From Burkholderia cepacia (GTDB lineage: Bacteria > Pseudomonadota > Gammaproteobacteria > Burkholderiales > Burkholderiaceae): DNA of 64,000 nt. Shown piece by piece: positions 1 through 7,253 of this stretch. Below the pieces are notes generated by a model, which worked only from the letters and a program-made list of their open reading frames with translations, had not been told where the DNA came from and made no database searches. Location: assembly GCF_029962485.1 (NCBI RefSeq), contig NZ_CP073639.1, forward strand, positions 124,001 through 188,000. The letters run 5' to 3'. The translations under genes and the position numbers were made by a program. The stretch's first letter is position 1; each line of letters begins with the position of its first letter.

Positions 1-915
1 CGTGCCTTCGACGGGCAGCGTGGACGGTGTCGTGACGGCCGCGCGCATCATCGCGCCGCCGGCCATCGCACCGGCGGTGGCTGGTGCGCCATCGGCTGCC
101 GCGGCCATCATTGCACCGCCGGTGGCGTTGCCGGTGGCGTTGTCGGCGGCGTTGCCGGTTGCGGCCATTGCACCCGGTGCGCCGTTCGAGCGTCCGCCGA
201 GGCGATCGACGAGCTTCGTTTCGAGGCCGCCCGTCGTGACGGTCGACAACTGCGCGAGCGCGCCGGTGTCGAGGCCGAGCGCGATCGCGCCGACGCCGGC
301 GAGCAGCGCCGCGCCGATCCCGCGCCGGATCCATTCGCCGGCGCCGAGCGAGCGCTTCATTGCCGCGAACACTTTCCCGCCGATCACGAGCGCCACGCCG
401 AGCGACGTTGCCGCGCCGGCCGCATACGCGACGAGCAGCAGCGTCGTACCGACGCTCGCGCCGCGCAGTGCGGCGCCGGTCAGCACGAGCCCGAGGATCG
501 GGCCCGCGCACGGCGCCCACAGCAGGCCCGTCGCGACGCCGAGCAGCAACGACGACGCAGGGCCGGCCGGGCGGCCGTCGCGTTGCGCGAACCCGGTGAG
601 CCGGTTGCCGGCGGCGACGAGCGGGCGCGTCAGGTGTTCCGCGAAGCGCGGCATCAGCAGCGTCAGGCCGAACACGGCGAGCAACACGATGGCGATCCAG
701 CGGCCGGCCTGGTTCGCCTGCGCGACCCAGCCGCCGCCCACGGCGGCGAGCGTCGCGACGACGGCGAACGTCAGCGCCATACCGGCGAGCAGCGGCAGGC
801 CGGTACGCACGAACGGCTGGTCGGCGCGTGCGAACACGAATGGCAGCACGGGCAGAATGCAGGGGCTCAGGATCGTGAGCACGCCCCCGAGATAGGCAAG
901 GACAATGAGCAGCAT
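1..915 (-). CDS. Thiol:disulfide transporter, CcdA/DipZ type (3' end outside window)
   Basis: Integral membrane protein predicted to carry reducing equivalents from cytoplasmic thioredoxin to the periplasm. The first 230 or so residues are the CcdA/DsbD-beta fold: hydrophobic helices with the two hallmark cysteines, C19 in LSPCILPVLP and C136 in WAPCAGP. From about residue 240 an unusual low-complexity stretch rich in Ala, Gly, Asn, Thr and Met follows, including two Met-Met pairs, then the reading frame runs off the window edge at residue 305. In DipZ-like proteins a periplasmic thioredoxin-like domain normally follows; it cannot be seen here. The gene lies 35 bp downstream of msrB on the same strand, so it probably supplies electrons to that exported reductase (inference). 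The start is the ATG at 915; the Met-rich linker is noted separately. Confidence 0.8.
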   Translation of the reverse strand, partial: MLLIVLAYLGGVLTILSPCILPVLPFVFARADQPFVRTGLPLLAGMALTFAVVATLAAVGGGWVAQANQAGRWIAIVLLAVFGLTLLMPRFAEHLTRPLVAAGNRLTGFAQRDGRPAGPASSLLLGVATGLLWAPCAGPILGLVLTGAALRGASVGTTLLLVAYAAGAATSLGVALVIGGKVFAAMKRSLGAGEWIRRGIGAALLAGVGAIALGLDTGALAQLSTVTTGGLETKLVDRLGGRSNGAPGAMAATGNAADNATGNATGGAMMAAAADGAPATAGAMAGGAMMRAAVTTPSTLPVEGT

Positions 916-950
916 GATGCGTTCTCCAGTCGGTCGGGAGTGGGGCCGGA

Positions 951-1478
951 TCAGGCGGCAGCCGGGTGGAAGGTGAGCGCGAGGCCGTTCATGCAGTAGC
1001 GCAGGCCGGTCGGCTGTGGGCCGTCGTCGAACACGTGGCCGAGATGGCCGCCGCAGCGCCGGCAGTGCACTTCGGTGCGGACCATGCCGAACGTCGTGTC
1101 GATATGGGTGTCGACCGCGTGGTCGAGCGGCTTCCAGAAGCTCGGCCAGCCCGTATGGCTGTCGAACTTGGCGGCGGACGAGAACAGCGCGAGGCTGCAG
1201 CCGGCACAGGCGAACGTGCCGGTCCGGTGCTCGTCGTTCAGCGGGCTGGTGTACGGCCGCTCGGTGCCGGCTTCGCGCAGGATCGTGTATTGGGCGGGCG
1301 TGAGCCGGCGATGCCATTCGGCGTCGCTGAGCGTGACCTCGAAAGGGGCCGCCGGTGTGCTGGCCGGCGGTGCGGCGAACGCACGGCCGACCAGCGCACG
1401 GCGGCCGGCGGACGACAGCGCCGCGAGCGCGGCAAGGCCGGTGGCGCCGGCGAACAGCAGATGTCTGCGGGTGGGCAT
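951..1478 (-). CDS. msrB: Peptide-methionine (R)-S-oxide reductase, Tat-exported
   Basis: Reduces the R epimer of protein methionine sulfoxide back to methionine. The 175-residue protein has a twin-arginine leader (TRRHLLFAG at residues 3-11, then a hydrophobic run to an Ala-rich cleavage region near residue 36), so this copy works in the periplasm. The MsrB fold is complete: zinc ligands C91, C94, C139 and C142, the GWPSFW motif at 110-115, GHLGHVF at 144-150 and the catalytic cysteine C162 in RYCMN. It is the first gene of a probable two-gene operon with the CcdA/DipZ-type transporter, a sensible electron source for a periplasmic Msr. Family assignment is firm; the partnership is inferred from position. 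Confidence 0.95.
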   Translation of the reverse strand: MPTRRHLLFAGATGLAALAALSSAGRRALVGRAFAAPPASTPAAPFEVTLSDAEWHRRLTPAQYTILREAGTERPYTSPLNDEHRTGTFACAGCSLALFSSAAKFDSHTGWPSFWKPLDHAVDTHIDTTFGMVRTEVHCRRCGGHLGHVFDDGPQPTGLRYCMNGLALTFHPAAA

Positions 1479-1551
1479 GATGGGCTCCTGGAAGCAGGTC
1501 CTGAAAACATGCGCCTATCGTAGGCAGCGGCCGGTGTCGAAGTCCTCACGG

Positions 1552-1570
1552 AAAGTTAAATGAATTGTGA
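1552..1570 (+). repeat. Left direct repeat, candidate attL core
   Basis: AAAGTTAAATGAATTGTGA, 73 bp upstream of the msrB start. It matches 12140-12158 at 18 of 19 positions. A weaker version (15 of 19) sits at 22518-22536. It is AT-rich in GC-rich surroundings. Confidence 0.55.
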
Positions 1571-1687
1571 TGATTTACCGGGTGTTCCGACCGTGTCCGA
1601 CGAAATCCGTCTGAGCCCCGTCGGACAAGGGTTTGCGGGGAATCGGTGGTCCGCCCGATTCCGCCGAAATCCCGCGCGAGCCGCAAC

Positions 1688-1708
1688 TTTTTAGTGTCTT
1701 TTTAGTGT
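1688..1708 (+). repeat. Tandem TTTTTAGTGT decamers, candidate integrase arm sites
   Basis: Two perfect copies of TTTTTAGTGT at 1688-1697 and 1699-1708, 11 bp apart in register, 70 bp upstream of the integrase start. Single copies occur at 12048 and 22415, each about 90-100 bp from a candidate core repeat. The spacing and reuse fit arm-type binding sites for the DUF4102 domain of the integrase; this role is inferred. Confidence 0.4.
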
Positions 1709-1778
1709 TCGTGGTGTGGGGTAGGCTCTGTTCAGGATGCGCGGGCCGATCGGGTCACGATATCGATGGAGGGCGATC

Positions 1779-2360
1779 ATGGGTGCACTGACGGTCAGGC
1801 AAATCGAAGCTGCGAAGGCGACCGGAAAGCGGTATTTCCTGTCGGATGGGCGTGGACTGTTCCTGCGCGTCGGCCCGGCCGGTGGGAGGACCGGGTTTGT
1901 TCGCGTCAGTATCAATGGCAAGCAACGCGATAAGCCGCTCGGCAAGACGTGGGTGCGCTCGACAACCGATGCGCAGTTATCGCTAGAGGATGCGCGCGCA
2001 GCGGCTGAGACGATTCGTTCACAGGCGCGCGACGGTGTGGATTTTCTCGAAGCGAAGAAGCGTGAACGCCAGGCCAAGGTTGAACAAGCGGTGACGGCGG
2101 ACCTCACGTTCGGCGACTTATTCGATGCGTGGTTCGCGACGATCAACAAGAAACGCGGAAAGAAAGGCCGAAAGGATGGCGGTAAGTCGCTTCGAGGTGC
2201 GATGGAGAAGCATGTGCTGCCGACCATTCGTGCGCACCGGATCGCAGGCGTGTTTGCGTCGAACGTTCTGCCGTTGCTTACCGCGATTTCCGATGGGGGG
2301 TGCAACCGGCAAGCGGTCGAGATGTTGGTAACCATCCAACAAATGATTCGGTGGGGCGGG
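1779..2360 (+). pseudogene. Truncated tyrosine recombinase (integrase), N-terminal part only
   Basis: Begins at ATG 1779 behind a strong GGAGGG ribosome-binding site. Residues 1-90 are the DUF4102 arm-binding domain (MGALTVRQIEAAK, then DGRGLFLRVGPAGGRTGF), and residues 107-192 look like the core-binding SAM-like domain (FGDLFDAWFATI, ending at QQMIRW). The homology then stops: at about 2360 the sequence passes into a 3-hydroxyacyl-CoA dehydrogenase in another frame, and the original frame runs on as meaningless sequence to 2570. The whole catalytic domain, with its Arg-His-Arg-Tyr residues, is gone, so the protein cannot recombine DNA. A deletion inside the element joining two genes is the simplest explanation. 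Confidence 0.85.
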
Positions 2361-2361
2361 C

Positions 2362-2880
2362 TATCCAACAAGCCAGATCATCGACAAAGTGACGCGTCCA
2401 GAGCGCGTGCTGAACACGCACTACATGATGCCGCCCAACGCGCGAGCGGTAGAGCTGATGTCTTGCGGAAAAACGGACGGGCAAGTGATTGCCTTGTTGC
2501 AAGACACGTTGCCGCGCTATGGACTCACGCCGTACATCGTGCAACGCGAAAGCATCGGCTTCATCTTTAACCGCATCTGGGCGGCGATCAAGCGCGAAGC
2601 GCTCGCCGTCGTTGCCGAAGGTGTCGCGTCGCCGGCGGTCGTCGATGCGATCTACATGCAGACTACGGGTGGCGAGGCCGGGCCATTCCGTCGAATGGGT
2701 GCGGTTGGACTGGACGTCGTGCTGGGCATTGAAGAGCATTACGCACACGTGCGTCCCGGGCTCCCCGAAGGGCCGCGCGAGTTGCTCAAGCGCATGATTG
2801 CCGACGGGCATTTCGGTATGAAGAGCGGGCAGGGCTTTTACGACGATTATGCGAAGCGCGGCGAAGGAGCGAAGTCATGA
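2362..2880 (+). pseudogene. 3-hydroxyacyl-CoA dehydrogenase, C-terminal remnant
   Basis: The remnant reads in the frame of GTG 2389 and can be followed upstream to about 2362 (YPTSQIIDKVTRPERVLNTH). It contains the end of the NAD-binding domain (THYMMPPNARAVELMSCGKTD) and the C-terminal helical domain ending in GHFGMKSGQGFYDDY, a pattern typical of the family. The N-terminal Rossmann fold with the GxGxxG motif is missing, replaced by the truncated integrase. It could still be translated from an internal start, but without the NAD site it should have no dehydrogenase activity. Its stop overlaps the start of the downstream YWTD gene (ATGA), so the two were probably one operon before the deletion. 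Confidence 0.85.
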
Positions 2881-3764
2881 GCGGGCACGGGATTCATGCC
2901 CGCCTGCTGGTCCTGGAAATCCGGCCGCCGCGTCTGCTGTCGATGGCGGAAGACGGTACAGACCTTCGTGTGTTGATCGCCGATCTCGGCGCAACGCCTG
3001 ACGGTATCCGGGTCGATCGCCGGCGCGGGCACATCTACTGGACCAACATGGGCGCGGATTTCGATGCGCCGGACGGCACGATCGAGCGATGCGACCTTGA
3101 TGGCACAAATCGTATCGTGCTGATCGGCGGTGGCCGGATCGTTACGCCGAAGCAGTTGGAACTGACCGATACGCATCTGTACTGGTGCGATCGAGAGGGA
3201 ATGGCCGTCATGCGTGCGCGGCGTGACGGCAGCGATGTCGAGGTGTTGGTGCGGCGTGGCGAAGGAGAAGCCGATCGCGCAGACGAGATGCGTCACTGCG
3301 TCGGCATCGCAGTTGACGTTGCGGGTGGCTATGTCTACTGGACGCAGAAAGGACCGGACAACGGTGACCTGGGCCGCATTTTCCGCGCACCACTTCAACT
3401 GCCGATTGGCGCGACGCCGGATGCGCGTCCCGACATCGAATTGCTCATCGACAAACTACCGGAACCGATCGACCTCGAACTCGATGCGCCCGAGGGGTTG
3501 CTGTACTGGACGGACCGTGGTTCGCCACCCGACGGCAACAGCTTGAATCGCGCTCGAGTCGACGCTGCCGGTCTGAGCGGCCACGAAATCGTTGCGCGCG
3601 GACTGCAGGAGGGCATCGGTTTGGCGCTCGATACATCAGCGCGCGTTGCGTACGTATCCGATCTCGGTGGCAAGATTCGCCGCATCGGGCTCGATGATGG
3701 CGTGTCAGCAGTCGTACGCACGTTTGGTCCGACAACAGGGCTGGTGCGCTATGTGCCGGATTGA
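2877..3764 (+). CDS. YWTD-repeat beta-propeller protein
   Basis: A 295-residue protein built of LDL-receptor class B-like blades. YWTD-type motifs recur at residues 54 (YWTN), 102 (YWCD), 154 (YWTQ) and 210 (YWTD), spaced about 50 apart, each followed by a strand of the form G.I.R..LDG. This is a six-bladed propeller related to SMP-30 and YncE-like folds. No signal peptide or membrane segment is visible, so it is probably cytoplasmic. The ATG overlaps the TGA of the broken 3-hydroxyacyl-CoA dehydrogenase, implying translational coupling and a former shared pathway. The substrate or partner cannot be told; a lactonase-like or binding role is possible but not shown. Confidence 0.75.
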   Translation: MSGHGIHARLLVLEIRPPRLLSMAEDGTDLRVLIADLGATPDGIRVDRRRGHIYWTNMGADFDAPDGTIERCDLDGTNRIVLIGGGRIVTPKQLELTDTHLYWCDREGMAVMRARRDGSDVEVLVRRGEGEADRADEMRHCVGIAVDVAGGYVYWTQKGPDNGDLGRIFRAPLQLPIGATPDARPDIELLIDKLPEPIDLELDAPEGLLYWTDRGSPPDGNSLNRARVDAAGLSGHEIVARGLQEGIGLALDTSARVAYVSDLGGKIRRIGLDDGVSAVVRTFGPTTGLVRYVPD

Positions 3765-3985
3765 TATTCCACAAGGGCGTCGATCACGTTGATGGTGTCC
3801 GGTGGCGCGGGATGGCGGGATTTCGCGCCCTCGGTCCCGCTTCGCTGCAAATCGGCCGCGAATGCAATATATTTCGCGGTGATCGTGGCGTGCGGCAATC
3901 GAGTCCCTTCATCGTGGAAACGTATCGCCTTCACCACTACCGACCGACACCTGAAATAAATCAGGCTCAACCGTATCAGCGACTT

Positions 3986-4498
3986 ATGTTCTCGAAGACA
4001 TTCCGGACCCTCGGCGTGGTTGCCGCGATTTTCGCGCTCCATGCGGAAGCACAATCCACCGAACCGACGACGGTCCCCGAACAACTCCCGTATGACATCC
4101 CCTACGGTCCGCCCATCAAGCTGGCGCAGGCACGCACCATCATTTCGGCAGCCGAAGCAGAGGCGCGACGTCGAAACTGGAAATATGCTGTTGCCGTCGT
4201 CGATAGCGGCGGGAATCTGGTTTCGTGCGACAAAATGGACGGCACACAACTCGCATCTGTTGAAATCGCGGAAGCAAAGGCGCGAGCGTCGGTGCGTTTT
4301 CGAAGACAGACCAGGGATATGCAGAACGCAATCAACAACGGGGCGACCGGCAACCTCAGCATTCCAGGCATTCTCGCCGGAGAAGGAGGTATCCCGATCG
4401 TGATCGACGGGCAGCTGATAGGCGCCATCGGGGCCAGCGGCGGTGCGGGTGTGCAGGATAGCGTCATCGCGGCCGCGGGCGCTGGGGCAATCAGGTGA
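3986..4498 (+). CDS. Exported GlcG/HbpS (DUF336) family protein
   Basis: 170 residues, started at ATG 3986 because it gives a signal peptide (MFSKTFRTLGVVAAIFALHAEA, split here as an Arg/Lys head, a hydrophobic core and an AxA cleavage site). The mature part is the DUF336 fold: KLAQARTIISAAEAEAR, AVAVVDSGGNLV and the GIPIVIDGQLIGAIGASG strand-turn, ending in a conserved Gly/Ala-rich tail. Relatives include GlcG of glycolate operons and the haem-binding HbpS, and they are often encoded beside dehydrogenases and cytochromes. Here it lies about 470 bp upstream of a periplasmic flavin-cytochrome dehydrogenase. A haem or cofactor-related role in that system is possible (inference); the biochemical function is unknown. 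Confidence 0.8.
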   Translation: MFSKTFRTLGVVAAIFALHAEAQSTEPTTVPEQLPYDIPYGPPIKLAQARTIISAAEAEARRRNWKYAVAVVDSGGNLVSCDKMDGTQLASVEIAEAKARASVRFRRQTRDMQNAINNGATGNLSIPGILAGEGGIPIVIDGQLIGAIGASGGAGVQDSVIAAAGAGAIR

Positions 4499-4964
4499 GT
4501 CGCAGCGTCATTCGCCCTCGGTCGCCATGCAGTGTCGCTGCCGGTCATTGCGACAGGCATGGTGTCGATACCGCGAGAATACTTTCAAATAAATAATAAA
4601 AATCTGACGTTTTTATTTCGGCCAGTTTTTCACTTGCTCTGGGCCGGTGACGGTCCGATGGATTCGGCGTTCGATTCCATCGCGAAAATACGCGAATCGG
4701 CCGATATCGATACACTGCTGCCTTCTCGATGAAAATTTTAAGCGAGTACTGGACGCACGAATGGAACCGGTTCCATAATCCGACACCCGTGCCATGTTCA
4801 GCTTGAAAGAACCAATCCGATTTACACGACGTATGCAATACTTTGCTCAACCGGCAACGATCGTTTGACGGTGCGTCTGGGCGGGCGGAGCAGTGCCGTG
4901 GAGAGGAGCAGGTCGGCTGTTGCGGCCCGAGGCGACTCCCGTCGCGGAACATTCGGAAGAAAGC
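4499..4964. other. 466-bp intergenic region upstream of the dehydrogenase operon
   Basis: Contains an AT-rich patch at about 4575-4620, unusual for this window and a plausible promoter zone for the operon beginning at 4965. No convincing -35/-10 pair could be fixed. A 66-codon frame at 4532-4732 shows no family resemblance and was not called. Confidence 0.4.
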
Positions 4965-5591
4965 ATGCGAGCAACCTCTCGCGAAAAAGACGAAAACCAC
5001 ATGCCCTCACACGATCATGAAAGGCGCGTCACTGCACGCGCCGGCGTTACCCGGAGAGCGGCCCTGAAGGTCATGGCGGCGGCGCTGACGCAAGTCGGGC
5101 TGTTCACCTCTGCGCCCGAATATGCATTCGCGCAGCAGCCGTCGCTCGACGGCAAGACCTTTCTTGCGCTATCGCAAGCGCTGACCGGCCACGCGAATCT
5201 CGACCCGGCGACGGCTTTGCGCCTCGCCGACGCATTCCATCGCACGGACGCCGGTTTTGCCGCGCGTGCGGCCGCGCTGGCGCAACGCGTCCGCGCCGGC
5301 CAGACCCCCGCACAACTGCTGGCCGATGCCGACGGCGCCGGTCTGCACGACACGGCACTCGCGATCGTCGCTGCGTGGTACACGGGCACCGTCGGGCATG
5401 GCCAGAAGGCCGTGATGGTCACGTATGCCGATGCGCTGATGTACGACACCGTCCACGACGGCATGAGCGCGCCGACCTATTGTTCGAACGGACCGCTGTG
5501 GTGGACCGCCGAACCGCCGCCGGCCGATGTCGCGCCGCCCCGTAAAACGGTTGCGTCAGCAACCAACCCGCACCTGCAAAAGCGCGTCTGA
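4965..5591 (+). CDS. FAD-dependent sugar/polyol dehydrogenase, small (gamma) subunit
   Basis: 208 residues from ATG 4965, preceded by GGAAGA at the right distance; a second in-frame ATG at 5001 lacks a good site. The leader carries a twin-arginine motif (TRRAALKVMAA) and ends near AFAQ, so it is Tat-exported. Small subunits of this type act as hitch-hiker chaperones that carry the leaderless, folded flavin subunit across the membrane. The tail (AWYTGTVG, then a Tyr-Cys and Trp-Trp cluster) follows the pattern of the gamma subunit of Burkholderia cepacia FAD glucose dehydrogenase and of sorbitol or gluconate dehydrogenase small subunits. It is the first gene of a three-gene operon, 5 bp before the large subunit. 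Confidence 0.85.
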   Translation: MRATSREKDENHMPSHDHERRVTARAGVTRRAALKVMAAALTQVGLFTSAPEYAFAQQPSLDGKTFLALSQALTGHANLDPATALRLADAFHRTDAGFAARAAALAQRVRAGQTPAQLLADADGAGLHDTALAIVAAWYTGTVGHGQKAVMVTYADALMYDTVHDGMSAPTYCSNGPLWWTAEPPPADVAPPRKTVASATNPHLQKRV

Positions 5592-5596
5592 TTCCC

Positions 5597-7249
5597 ATGA
5601 GAACTCCCGTATTTGAATCCAGCGGCGACGTGTCTGCCGACGTCGTGATCGTGGGGTCCGGCGTAGTTGGCGGCCTGATCGCCGACCAGTTGGTCAGCCA
5701 GGGCCATTCGGTGTTGATCCTCGAATCCGGCCTGCGCATCGAGCGCGGGCAGGCGGTCGAGAACTGGCGCAACATGCCGTTCGACAATCGCGTCGGCTCG
5801 GACTTCCAGGGGCTCTATCCGCAGGCGCCGAATGCGCCGGCCCCGCTGTATTTCCCGAAGAACAACTACGTCGGCCTGAGCGGTCGTGACGGGCAGAGCT
5901 TCCAGCAAGGCTACCTGCGCACCGTCGGCGGCACGACGTGGCACTGGGCTGCTTCGAGCTGGCGGCATCTGCCGGTTGATTTCCGGATGAAGTCGACGTA
6001 TGGCGTCGGCCGCGACTGGCCGATCTCCTATGACGATCTCGAGCCGTACTACTGCCGTGCAGAAGAGGAAATGGGTGTCGCCGGGCCGAGCGATCCGGCC
6101 ATGCAGTCGCCGTCGCAGCGCAGCCGCCCGTATCCGATGGACATGGTGCCGTGGGGGCATGGCGACCGGCGCTTCGCCGAAATCGTCAATGCGCACGGTT
6201 ATCGGTCGATCCCGATTCCGCAGGCGCGCAGCACGCGGCCATGGCATGGCCGTCCGACCTGTTGCGGCAACAACAACTGCCAGCCGATCTGCCCGATCGG
6301 TGCGATGTACAACGGCATTCATCATATCGAGCGCGCGGAACGCAAGGGCGCGAAGGTGCTCGCCGAATCGGTCGTCTACAAGATCGACACCGATGCGCAC
6401 AACCGCGTGACGGCCGTGCACTGGTACGACGCGTCGCGCAAGTCGCACAAGGCGAGCGGCAAGATGTTCGTGCTCGCGTGCAACGGCATCGAGACGCCGC
6501 GCCTGTTGCTGCTCGCCGCGAACGAGCGCAATCCGCGGGGCATCGCGAACGGTTCGGACCAGGTCGGCCGCAACATGATGGATCACTCGGGCTTCCACTG
6601 CACGTTCCTTGCGAACGAGCCGATGTGGCTCGGCCGCGGCCCGGCACAGAGCAGCTGCATCGTCGGCCCGCGCGACGGCGATTTCCGCGGGCAGTATTCG
6701 GCGAACAAGATGATCCTGAACAATATCTCGCGTGTCGGGCCGGCCACGCAGCAGGCGCTGAAGCTCGGCCTGGTCGGCCAGGCGCTCGACGAGGAAATCC
6801 GGCGCCGCGCGATATACGGCGTCGACCTGTCGATCAGCCTCGAACCGCTGCCGGATCCGAACAACCGCCTGACGCTCAGCAAGACGCGCGTCGACCCGCT
6901 CGGCCTCGCATGCCCGGACATCCACTACGACGTGGGTGACTACGTGAGGAACGGCTACACCGCCGCATGCAAGCAACTCACGCACATCGGCCGCCTGTTC
7001 GATGCAGTCGAGTTCAACATCACGACGACGCTGAACGCGAACAATCACATCATGGGCGGCACCATCATGGGCTCCGATCCGAAGAATTCGGTCGTCGACG
7101 GAGACTGCCGCACGCACGATCACGCAAACCTGTGGCTGCCGGGCGGCGGCGCGATGCCGTCGGCATCCGTCGTCAACACGACGTTGTCGATGGCAGCTCT
7201 CGGCCTGAAGGCCGCGGATTCGATTTCCGCAAGCCTCGCGAAGGGTTGA
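5597..7249 (+). CDS. GMC-type FAD-dependent dehydrogenase, catalytic subunit with Fe-S cluster site
   Basis: 550-residue glucose-methanol-choline oxidoreductase. The FAD-binding GSGVVG motif is at residues 20-25; TTWHWAASSWR and the C-terminal NNHIMGGTIMGSDP carry the conserved flavin and catalytic-His regions. Cysteines C222, C223, C228 and C232 (CCGNNNCQPIC) match the spacing of the [3Fe-4S] ligands reported for the B. cepacia FAD glucose dehydrogenase alpha subunit. There is no signal peptide, as expected if it is exported with its small subunit. It oxidises a sugar, polyol or aldonate in the periplasm and passes electrons through the Fe-S cluster to the cytochrome subunit. Glucose, sorbitol and gluconate are all possible substrates; sequence alone does not decide. 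Confidence 0.9.
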   Translation: MRTPVFESSGDVSADVVIVGSGVVGGLIADQLVSQGHSVLILESGLRIERGQAVENWRNMPFDNRVGSDFQGLYPQAPNAPAPLYFPKNNYVGLSGRDGQSFQQGYLRTVGGTTWHWAASSWRHLPVDFRMKSTYGVGRDWPISYDDLEPYYCRAEEEMGVAGPSDPAMQSPSQRSRPYPMDMVPWGHGDRRFAEIVNAHGYRSIPIPQARSTRPWHGRPTCCGNNNCQPICPIGAMYNGIHHIERAERKGAKVLAESVVYKIDTDAHNRVTAVHWYDASRKSHKASGKMFVLACNGIETPRLLLLAANERNPRGIANGSDQVGRNMMDHSGFHCTFLANEPMWLGRGPAQSSCIVGPRDGDFRGQYSANKMILNNISRVGPATQQALKLGLVGQALDEEIRRRAIYGVDLSISLEPLPDPNNRLTLSKTRVDPLGLACPDIHYDVGDYVRNGYTAACKQLTHIGRLFDAVEFNITTTLNANNHIMGGTIMGSDPKNSVVDGDCRTHDHANLWLPGGGAMPSASVVNTTLSMAALGLKAADSISASLAKG

Positions 7250-7253
7250 TGCG

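Noticed and set aside
4532..4732. A 66-codon frame in the AT-rich gap before the dehydrogenase operon
   Set aside because: No ribosome-binding site and no family resemblance.
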